Source: Compostibacter hankyongensis (lineage in GTDB: Bacteria > Bacteroidota > Bacteroidia > Chitinophagales > Chitinophagaceae). From it: a stretch of 64,000 nt of DNA. Positions 45,364 through 51,610 of this stretch are shown piece after piece. The DNA lies in contig NZ_BAABFN010000001.1 in the NCBI RefSeq assembly GCF_039541075.1, forward strand, positions 186,001-250,000, in the 5' to 3' direction. Position numbers and translations under genes: made by a program. Every line of letters starts with the position of its first letter. Within the stretch, counting starts at the first letter, position 1. A model generated the notes under the pieces. It had not been told where the DNA came from and ran no database searches. It worked only from the letters and a program-made list of their open reading frames with translations.

Positions 45364-46461
45364 ATGGAAACTGCTACTGCTGTACCGCTGCTTGCGAAAA
45401 AGAAACTCCGGATCGCCCTGGATCAGCCCGAAAAGGGTGCGGCTATGGCCCAGCTGGTCTATGTGTCGGACGACCAGGCCGGCATAACCCGGGAGCGGAA
45501 ACAAAAAGGCTTTGCTTATTTCCTGGCGGGTAAGATGATCCGCGAGAAGAAAACGCTCGAACGGATACGGGCCCTCCGCATACCGCCCGCCTGGGAACGG
45601 GTCTGGATATGTCGCCTGCCCAACGGCCATCTTCAGGCCACCGGCGTCGATAAGCGCGGCCGCAAGCAATATCTTTATCATTGCCGCTGGACAGCCCTGC
45701 GGGGCCAGACCAAGTTCCTTCATCTGCACGCGTTCGGGGAAGCGCTTCCGGAAATACGCCGGCGGGTGAGCAGGGACCTTTCGCAGGAGGGGCTGGGGAT
45801 GCCGAAAGTCATGGCCCTCATCGTGCGTATCATGGAGCAGACGACCATCCGGATAGGAAGCGAATTTTATGAAAAGCTCTACGGTTCGTTTGGTATTTCC
45901 ACATTAAAGAACCGGCATGTAAAAATAAAGGGCAGCAGCATCCGCTTTATCTTTAAAGGTAAAAAGGGGGTGGAACATGATATCGGTCTCCGGAGCAGGA
46001 AGCTGGCCAGGCTGATACAACGCTGTAAGGATATTCCCGGGAAAGACCTGCTGAAATACGTGGATGCCGAAGGTGTCGTCCACGACGTGACCTCGGGGGA
46101 TATCAACGCTTATATCGGTGAAATATCCGGCGGTGAGTTTACCAGCAAGGACTTCAGGACCTGGGCCGGATCGGTGGAATGCCTCCGGGCGCTGGCCGAG
46201 GGCGACGATGGCAACAGCAGCACCCAAGGACAGATAAAGCAGCAGCTCGTGGCGGCATTAGACCAGGTAGCTTTTCACCTGGGCAATACGCGCAGCGTTT
46301 GTAAAAAGCATTATGTGCATCCGGCTATCCTGGAAGGCTATGAGAGCGGTCGCCTGATGCGTATGCTGAGATCTGCATCCCGGAAAAAAGAAACCCGGTA
46401 TCCCGCCCTGAATGGATACGAACTATTACTGATGCGGCTGCTGAAGAAAAAGCCGGAATGA
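45364..46461 (+). CDS. DNA topoisomerase IB (poxvirus/bacterial type)
   Basis: A 365-residue protein of the short bacterial topoisomerase IB family, which relaxes supercoils by nicking one strand through a 3'-phosphotyrosine. The catalytic Tyr317 lies in CKKHYVHPAIL. The pocket residues are visible as RIGSEFYEK (about 163-171), the KIKGSSIRF hairpin (about 187-195) and the KDFRTWAGS Arg (Arg265). It is encoded divergently from the histidine kinase. This enzyme has patchy distribution in bacteria and no essential role there is known; its presence may reflect gene transfer. Confidence 0.92.
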   Translation: METATAVPLLAKKKLRIALDQPEKGAAMAQLVYVSDDQAGITRERKQKGFAYFLAGKMIREKKTLERIRALRIPPAWERVWICRLPNGHLQATGVDKRGRKQYLYHCRWTALRGQTKFLHLHAFGEALPEIRRRVSRDLSQEGLGMPKVMALIVRIMEQTTIRIGSEFYEKLYGSFGISTLKNRHVKIKGSSIRFIFKGKKGVEHDIGLRSRKLARLIQRCKDIPGKDLLKYVDAEGVVHDVTSGDINAYIGEISGGEFTSKDFRTWAGSVECLRALAEGDDGNSSTQGQIKQQLVAALDQVAFHLGNTRSVCKKHYVHPAILEGYESGRLMRMLRSASRKKETRYPALNGYELLLMRLLKKKPE

Positions 46462-46737
46462 TGATTAAGGCTTTGCCGGATGTTATGTCCCGCCTCAGGG
46501 CTGCCATATTTCGGTGCGCTGTTGAATTTATTGCCCACAAAACGTAGACTTCCTTGCCGGTAGGAAAAAGCGCATTTTTTCGTTAATCCGCCTAACGCTC
46601 ATCCGAACAGCCGGTCCCGGCGAAAAAGACGGCGGATAAGAACAGCCTGAAAGCAGCGGACGGGAAGCACAGGTCGTAAAAGCGGGAGATGGGGAAAACG
46701 GTATGGCATGCTTTTTTGGATATAGCTGAAAAAAATC

Positions 46738-47187
46738 ATGCAGATCAAAAGCCCGGCGTTCAGGGAGGACGAAAGCATTCCCCAAAAGTATACCTGTGAA
46801 GGACCGAACATCAGTCCGCCTCTGCAGTTTCTGGATGTGCCTTTAGAAGCAAAGACGCTCGTCCTGATGGTAGAAGATCCCGATGCGCCGGCAAGGCCCT
46901 GGGTACACTGGCTGGTATTTAATATACCGCCCAAGTGCCGGGGGTTTGAGGAAGGCAGTATCGACCAGGGCGCGCAGCAGGGGTGGTGCAACGGCAATAC
47001 CTTTGGTTACGAAGGTCCCTGTCCGCCCGGCGGCGAGCATGCCTATCTTTTCCGGCTGTATGCGCTGAAGAGCGTTTTGCAGCTTCCGCCGCAATCCGAT
47101 CGTAAAGACGTGCTGGCAGCCATGCAGGGTGAGGTGCTTACCGAAGCCGTGTTGAGGGGCCGGTACCGGAAAGGCAATAAGAGCTGA
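46738..47187 (+). CDS. YbhB/YbcL family PEBP-like protein
   Basis: A 149-residue protein of the bacterial Raf-kinase-inhibitor-like (PEBP) family. It shows the opening SPAFREDESIPQKYTCEGPNIS-type segment (about 5-26), the ligand-pocket motif VEDPDAPARPWVHWL and the PPGGEHAYLF-like CPPGGEHAYLFRLYAL near residue 100. The biochemical role of these proteins in bacteria is unclear; anion or phospholipid binding is proposed. It stands alone after a 276-base gap that shows no gene. Confidence 0.9.
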   Translation: MQIKSPAFREDESIPQKYTCEGPNISPPLQFLDVPLEAKTLVLMVEDPDAPARPWVHWLVFNIPPKCRGFEEGSIDQGAQQGWCNGNTFGYEGPCPPGGEHAYLFRLYALKSVLQLPPQSDRKDVLAAMQGEVLTEAVLRGRYRKGNKS

Positions 47188-47254
47188 ACGACGGCTATGC
47201 TTCTACTTCATCGACCCGGAACCGGAAGATTCTGCAGAGCGTTGCAGCGTCGAC

Positions 47255-47554
47255 TCAACCCGCCTTTTTCGCGGCTCGCGCCTTTTTCGCCTGATAGAGC
47301 ACATGCACGGCCTCCAGGAGCAGTATCAGGAATTCATATCCGAAGATAAGATCATGGCGTGTTGTTCCTTCCTCAGATTCTTCCACGAGATCGTTGGTAA
47401 GGGCCCCTTTGGTAAGTACCCAGAGTTCTTTCTTTGTTTCCGCTATACTGATAAATTGAAAGTATTCCTTAATAATAGCCCAAGCAGCTTCTTTATTCTT
47501 CTCCTTTAGTAATTCTTGTCGCATTTCTTCTAAATCTTTCGGTAGCGAATGCAT
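47255..47554 (-). CDS. Small helical protein, member A of a three-paralogue set
   Basis: A 99-residue, highly charged and apparently all-helical protein of unknown function. Its core, YFQFISIAETKKELW then RHDLIFGYEFLILLLEAVHV (about 35-88), aligns with the products of the next two upstream genes: an aromatic-led ISI/YSL/FSL turn, a Trp or Leu-Trp position, Arg-x-Asp/Asn-Leu-Ile, and LLEAxHVL. The tail is Lys-rich. It begins 4 bases after the stop of the preceding gene and is the last gene of the operon. No known family is recognised. Confidence 0.6.
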   Translation of the reverse strand: MHSLPKDLEEMRQELLKEKNKEAAWAIIKEYFQFISIAETKKELWVLTKGALTNDLVEESEEGTTRHDLIFGYEFLILLLEAVHVLYQAKKARAAKKAG

Positions 47555-47558
47555 ATGT

Positions 47559-47855
47559 TTACTTTTTGATGGTTGTTTCCCTCATTTTAAAGAACAATAC
47601 ATAATTGGCTTTCAGCAACTCGGTAAGCAGCTCGAAAAAATAGATCAGGTTGGTCCGCTTTATTTCATCCCATTCATTGATTTCCTCGCTGCCTATGGTG
47701 AATTTCAACATTTTCCAGAGCCGTTCATGTGCGCTGCCCAGGCTATAGGTATCAAAGAATTGATGGATCGATTTTTCAGGATGCTCCACCGCATCTTTCG
47801 AGAGATACCATAGTTCTTCCGGGGAAGGTTTGTTGACGAATTGAGTATTGAGCAT
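47559..47855 (-). CDS. Small helical protein, member B of a three-paralogue set
   Basis: A 98-residue helical protein of unknown function. The shared core runs from FFDTYSLGSAHERLW to KRTNLIYFFELLTELLKANY (about 33-88). It is paralogous to the 47255-47554 product and to the N-terminal part of the 47881-48465 product. Its N-terminus (KPSPEELWYLSKDAV) differs. It lies 25 bases after the previous gene and 4 bases before the next, so it is operonic. AT-rich codon use sets it apart from the genome around. Confidence 0.6.
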   Translation of the reverse strand: MLNTQFVNKPSPEELWYLSKDAVEHPEKSIHQFFDTYSLGSAHERLWKMLKFTIGSEEINEWDEIKRTNLIYFFELLTELLKANYVLFFKMRETTIKK

Positions 47856-47880
47856 AATTCGTTTTGGATGGTTGAGAATT

Positions 47881-48465
47881 TTATTTTGCCATGCTGTAAG
47901 CGAGGCGGGTCAGGTAGTGAATATGCTGGTAGAACATTACGGGGTTGACGGTATAAGCCGATTTTACTCCCTCGTATGATGTTACCGCTCCTAACAGATC
48001 CAATAACTCTATCCTGACATAGGATTTCTCAAAAGCTTTGCAAAATAGGTTAACTGCTAAACAGGGGTCTTCTTTTTCTTTATTGGTTAGTAAAATGGGT
48101 TGGTTTATTTGAGATATTACTGTTTTCATTTTTCGTGAGAAACCTTTTATCAGTCTGAGTTTTCTGCTTGCGTTTTGCCTCTCATTAATTATGTGAAAAG
48201 CTTCAATAAGCCTTTGCAGCAATTGTATAAAATCAATCAAATCTTCCCGTGCATTGCCTTCATCGTATGCGCTGTGATCATTTGATAAGGCCATATTCTG
48301 CCAATGGTTTATTTCTCTTCGGAAATCTTCGAGCGAGAAGTTTTGAAATATTTCCCAAAGACAAGACACAGGATTATAATCCGACTTAACTAAAAAATGA
48401 TCTGGTTTATAAAATCTTTTCAGCGCCGGTTCTTTATTTTCATGCGGGTTTGATTTCATTTTCAA
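47881..48465 (-). CDS. Two-part helical protein, member C of a three-paralogue set
   Basis: A 194-residue protein of unknown function. The first half (about 32-105) has the shared core seen in the two shorter paralogues: FQNFSLEDFRREINHW followed by AREDLIDFIQLLQRLIEAFH. A basic linker (NASRKLRLIKGFSRKMK) then leads to a second helical part (about 120-194) not found in the paralogues. It lies 22 bases after the NT-HEPN-like gene. There are no membrane helices or signal peptide, so it is probably cytosolic. Confidence 0.6.
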   Translation of the reverse strand: MKMKSNPHENKEPALKRFYKPDHFLVKSDYNPVSCLWEIFQNFSLEDFRREINHWQNMALSNDHSAYDEGNAREDLIDFIQLLQRLIEAFHIINERQNASRKLRLIKGFSRKMKTVISQINQPILLTNKEKEDPCLAVNLFCKAFEKSYVRIELLDLLGAVTSYEGVKSAYTVNPVMFYQHIHYLTRLAYSMAK

Positions 48466-48487
48466 ATTGTATGTTGTTTTGCAAGTT

Positions 48488-49339
48488 TTATGTATTAAAT
48501 ATATTTTCTCCCGTTTTTAATAATATATCATGCAGATGTCTGATCTTGCCCATAAGATGCAGCAGGTCATCATTACAAATCTTATAGTTCTTATTGTACC
48601 GGCTGTCTATATATGCTTTTTGTAAAAGAGAAAGTAATCGCCTGTCCTGTTCATTACCTTGTGAAAATACATCCGGTATTCGGTAGGATACCAGGCCGGC
48701 ATAACGCAGCAAACGTTCAATGTTATGCGTATTGGGATGGTATTCTGTTGCGCTTTTTATCAATGTAATCAAGGCTTGTTCCGCAGATTGATGTAACATA
48801 AAAGCAGCTATTGTATTTTGATTGCGGAGGCGACATAGTTCCGATCCCGCCAGAAATCCTTCTGCCATTTCTAATCCTTGTGTAAAGCTGTGCTTCAGCG
48901 CTCTATTAGGGAGCAAATCAGAACTATCTGATTGGACATTCCAGGGTAAATTCCCTGAATCATGTATCTTGGCTCCGGAGTGCCAAACCTTGAGTGCAAA
49001 AGGATGCCCCGATTTCAACCATTGTCCGAATGTTTCTGCACGGAGTACCAGGGCAGTAACTGGCATTAATGACTTACAGCATTCTTCGATCTTACTCTGC
49101 CATTCGTGTAGTCCTCCCGGTATAGTTTCCTTCATAAGAACCAGGAAAAAACAGTCGGAAAAATATGTAGAAGAAGGCGCCGGCTCATTAAATATGCTTT
49201 CTGATCGTCTTCGGTATAAAGAAGCGCCCAGGAGAAAAATCATTTCCGGATTCGCAGCTTCTATAATAAGGGCCACAAGCTTTTGCTGAAAAAAAGTTAA
49301 AGCGCCCTGCGATAAGTAATATATGCTAAAAGGTCTCAT
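48488..49339 (-). CDS. NT-HEPN-like protein (degenerate nucleotidyltransferase plus HEPN domain)
   Basis: A 283-residue protein. The first half resembles a minimal nucleotidyltransferase (FLLGASLYRRRSE then SDCFFLVLM), but the second catalytic Asp of the usual SDIDL pattern is missing. The C-terminal half (about 165-280) resembles a HEPN domain: NTIAAFMLHQSAEQALITLI, then NTHNIERLLRYAG, and DSRYNKNYKI. The RxxxxH nuclease motif of active HEPN toxins is not seen. NT and HEPN proteins commonly form toxin-antitoxin or defence modules, so this fusion may be a binding or regulatory relative. It lies 6 bases after the upstream gene in a tight operon. Confidence 0.65.
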   Translation of the reverse strand: MRPFSIYYLSQGALTFFQQKLVALIIEAANPEMIFLLGASLYRRRSESIFNEPAPSSTYFSDCFFLVLMKETIPGGLHEWQSKIEECCKSLMPVTALVLRAETFGQWLKSGHPFALKVWHSGAKIHDSGNLPWNVQSDSSDLLPNRALKHSFTQGLEMAEGFLAGSELCRLRNQNTIAAFMLHQSAEQALITLIKSATEYHPNTHNIERLLRYAGLVSYRIPDVFSQGNEQDRRLLSLLQKAYIDSRYNKNYKICNDDLLHLMGKIRHLHDILLKTGENIFNT

Positions 49340-49345
49340 ACCCGG

Positions 49346-49795
49346 TCACTTTGTGACAGTTTTTCGTCTTGGCTTTGAATACCATTTGTTAAACCAGTAG
49401 ATATCATTTTTATCCCGCCATTCGCTATACAGATCGATTAATCCGGTATGGTCGTTTTCGGGAAATAAAAGTCCCACGGCATCCATCTCCCGGAATATTT
49501 CCCGGATTTCCTCTTCGGTATAATGCTGTTGACCATAACCATGTTTAATGAAATATTCAATGAGGATGGTTTTAATTTCATCCCTGCCTTCCCGTTTCCA
49601 GCTGCCGCAGGAGAGGTTGTCCATGAAATCGAGTACGACTTCATAAGGCGTAATATCCATGAGCTTGCATAGGCAAAGAAAAGGCTGCGGAGGGGCAAAG
49701 TTGAATTTATCCTGCTTGTCATATTCTTCTATTTGCCATTCGGCCCTGGACTTACGGCCCGTCGTTTTTCTCTTTTTCGATGCGGTCTTTTTCAT
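49346..49795 (-). CDS. Hypothetical protein with Lys/Arg-rich N-terminus
   Basis: A 149-residue protein of unknown function and first gene of the five-gene operon. The first 16 residues are nearly all Lys, Arg, Thr or Ser (KKTASKKRKTTGRKSR), suggesting nucleic-acid contact. A helical body follows, with LCLCKLMDITPYEVVLDFM, CGSWKREGRDEI and a Trp/Tyr-rich end, DIYWFNKWY. The tail is again basic (KPRRKTVTK). It is transcribed divergently from an XRE regulator, with a -7 box in the shared gap. Confidence 0.6.
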   Translation of the reverse strand: MKKTASKKRKTTGRKSRAEWQIEEYDKQDKFNFAPPQPFLCLCKLMDITPYEVVLDFMDNLSCGSWKREGRDEIKTILIEYFIKHGYGQQHYTEEEIREIFREMDAVGLLFPENDHTGLIDLYSEWRDKNDIYWFNKWYSKPRRKTVTK

Positions 49796-49914
49796 GAGGA
49801 TGATTGAACTATCAAAAGAAATTCACGTTCGTGTGCAAGGTAAATAAAATTCCTGATAAGAGAGATATAATTCTTATTTAAGTTTATTTAGTGCTGTTAT
49901 ACAGCTTCTCCTTG

Positions 49915-49922
49915 CAAAAATA
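49915..49922 (-). promoter_or_regulatory. -7 promoter box for the five-gene NT-HEPN operon
   Basis: On the minus strand the bases read TATTTTTG, an exact TAnnTTTG match, about 120 bases before the ATG at 49795. It lies between the operon and the divergent XRE gene, where that regulator could act. No clear -33 element is visible. Confidence 0.5.
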
Positions 49923-49974
49923 AATCCGCAAAGTTTCTTATTTTGTCATTTAAATCGTGAAATGCGCTAATAAG

Positions 49975-50199
49975 ATGGCAGAAGAAAGAATACTCAACCG
50001 CATCAAAGCCGTCCTGGCTGAAAAGGGTAAGACCAATCTATGGCTTGCGGAACAGCTGGGGAAGAACAAAAGCACCATCTCAAAATGGTGCACCAACGAC
50101 CAGCAGCCTTCCCTGGAAACGCTTTTTGACATTGCGCAAGAGCTGGGCGTAGAGGCCTGCGAGCTGTTGGCGTCCGGTAAAACGAAAAAAGAGCATTAG
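49975..50199 (+). CDS. XRE-family helix-turn-helix regulator
   Basis: A 74-residue single-domain Cro/C1-type DNA-binding protein. The helix-turn-helix is LAEQLGKNKSTISKWCTN at about residues 24-41, with the fourth-helix motif PSLETLFDIAQELGV after it. There is no sensor domain. The ATG at 49975 was chosen over a GTG six codons earlier because the HTH register then begins normally. It is divergent from the NT-HEPN operon across a 179-base gap, the usual arrangement for an autoregulated control gene. Confidence 0.85.
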   Translation: MAEERILNRIKAVLAEKGKTNLWLAEQLGKNKSTISKWCTNDQQPSLETLFDIAQELGVEACELLASGKTKKEH

Positions 50200-50231
50200 G
50201 CCCCGTCACGCCGGCAGGGAACAGGAGATAT

Positions 50232-50696
50232 TCATACCAGGTGCTTCAGCGAAAGGATAGACCCGCTGTGCAGTCCTTCATGATAAAGCAGGTAATCGAT
50301 AGCTTCATGAATGTTGGTTACCGTAAATCCGTAGACCTCCGATATCCTCACGGAGGGGGTATAACGTCCGAACATGTTTTTATCAAAATCGGATTGCAGC
50401 CGGTCTATCGACCGGATAAAAAGCTCCCTGATGTTTTTGATCTCCGCTTCCTCAACAAATGTTTCCGGGCGGGTGCCGGACAGGTAAGGCGAAACATATT
50501 TGCCTTCAATTGTGAACGGCAGGCCGGATCGTTCATAGCACATCATCTGCACGACGGCGGTAAGATGCGCCAGGTTCCAGATGATATTGTTGTTGTGCCC
50601 GGGCGGGATGATATTCAGCTGACCGGCGCTGAGATCATCGATGTGACGGAGCAGGAAAAGTCGGAACCCTCTTATCTTGCTGATATTATTATACAT
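50232..50696 (-). CDS. DinB-like putative metal-dependent protein
   Basis: A 154-residue four-helix DinB/YfiT-fold protein. The three likely metal-binding histidines are in NLAHLTAVVQ (about residue 44) and LLYHEGLHSG (about 138-143). DinB-fold proteins include thiol transferases such as bacillithiol-S-transferases, and many have no known reaction. The gene is convergent with the XRE regulator and lies outside the NT-HEPN operon. Confidence 0.83.
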   Translation of the reverse strand: MYNNISKIRGFRLFLLRHIDDLSAGQLNIIPPGHNNNIIWNLAHLTAVVQMMCYERSGLPFTIEGKYVSPYLSGTRPETFVEEAEIKNIRELFIRSIDRLQSDFDKNMFGRYTPSVRISEVYGFTVTNIHEAIDYLLYHEGLHSGSILSLKHLV

Positions 50697-50956
50697 AAGG
50701 ACCTCGTTTGACAGAATGTTCGATCACCTGCACCTTTGTTGATGCCTGAGGGTGGGCAATACCCATAACAAAGGAAAGCAAATATCCGTCTGTCCCCAAA
50801 AAATACTGATTACTCTGGCTCATCCCAAAGCGGGCCGGGATCCTGAAAGTATTGATGAGCGACCGCCCCGGCCGCTCTCACCTTACTGAGCGGATCTTGT
50901 TCGTTATACCTGAGGAATTTATTTCGGCTTCGCTATGGCAACGGCAGGGAGCAGAC

Positions 50957-50982
50957 AATAAAAGATATTTTTGTCTTTTATT
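50957..50982. promoter_or_regulatory. Probable Rrf2-regulator operator 1
   Basis: AATAAAAGA (50957-50965) and TCTTTTATT (50974-50982) are exact inverted 9-base arms with an 8-base spacer. The repeat covers the -33 element of the promoter that follows, the classical place for an autorepressor. Confidence 0.6.
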
Positions 50983-51001
50983 TTGAATGCTGCTATCTTT
51001 G
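50968..51001 (+). promoter_or_regulatory. Promoter of the Rrf2 regulator gene
   Basis: TTTTTG (50968-50973) and TATCTTTG (50994-51001) are spaced by 20 bases, matching the Bacteroidota -33/-7 pattern. It overlaps the 9-base-arm inverted repeat. Confidence 0.68.
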
Positions 51002-51070
51002 TCGGGTGAAATGCGGGAGCCGGGTCGTTTAAGATACGGTTAAAAGATTGAGAACCACAAAAAAGGGTGA

Positions 51071-51502
51071 ATGTTTTCGAAGACTTGTGAGTATGCCATC
51101 CGCGCCATGATTTTTATTGCGCAGAAATCCAGGGACGGTGATAAGGTGGGCATAAAAGAGATCGCCAAAGGCATTGATTCTCCTGTACATTTCATCGCCA
51201 AGATCTTGCAGGACCTGAGCAGGAAACAGCTGGTCGGTTCGGTGAAAGGGCCGAACGGCGGGTTCTATCTGGATAAAAATTCCCTGAAATACTCCCTGGC
51301 GGATATTGTAAGGGTTGTGGATGGCGATAAGCTTTTTTCGGGTTGCGGACTCGGTTTAAAACAATGTTCTGAAACGCATCCCTGTCCCATACACCACGAG
51401 TTTGGAAAGATCAGGCGGGAAATGCACGCCATGCTCGAAAAGGCGAAACTTGGGGAATTCACCGAAAAGCTGGAGAAAAACCTGATGTTCTTAAAAAGAT
51501 GA
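51071..51502 (+). CDS. Rrf2-family Fe-S transcriptional regulator
   Basis: A 143-residue Rrf2 protein. The winged helix is at about residues 10-75, with the wing KGPNGGFYLDKN. The cluster-binding cysteines are Cys92, Cys99 and Cys105 (SGCGLGLKQCSETHPC), the region that holds [2Fe-2S] or [4Fe-4S] in IscR and NsrR. The spacing (six and five residues between cysteines) is not identical to either. NsrR-type members sense NO and release NO-detoxification genes, which fits the downstream operon. It is likely autoregulated through the inverted repeat at its promoter. Confidence 0.9.
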   Translation: MFSKTCEYAIRAMIFIAQKSRDGDKVGIKEIAKGIDSPVHFIAKILQDLSRKQLVGSVKGPNGGFYLDKNSLKYSLADIVRVVDGDKLFSGCGLGLKQCSETHPCPIHHEFGKIRREMHAMLEKAKLGEFTEKLEKNLMFLKR

Positions 51503-51505
51503 TAG

Positions 51506-51530
51506 TTTTTATATCTATTAAAGATAAAAA
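51506..51530. promoter_or_regulatory. Probable Rrf2-regulator operator 2
   Basis: A 25-base AT-rich near-palindrome (10 of 12 base pairs symmetrical) with TATCT/AGATA core arms directly after the regulator gene and about 80 bases before the oxidase gene. It shares AAAGATA with the operator at the regulator's own promoter. Confidence 0.45.
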
Positions 51531-51610
51531 GGTCTTATTATCTGCTATGGAAAACCGGGCATGGTCATCTACCGGCCGGCGGATGACACTATAAAAATGA
51601 ATATCAACAG

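Larger units (their letters stand above)
50697..51070. other. Intergenic control region of the Rrf2 operon
   Basis: 374 bases with no gene. The left part is featureless. The right part (50957-51001) carries the inverted repeat and promoter described separately. Confidence 0.7.

Noticed and set aside
45247..45729. N-terminal extension of the histidine kinase
   Set aside because: It overlaps the topoisomerase start on the other strand and its residues do not resemble any sensor domain, so the ATG at 45246 was used.
46462..46737. Possible mobile-element scar (CGCCTAACG-like words)
   Set aside because: No matching inverted partner or cassette structure was found.
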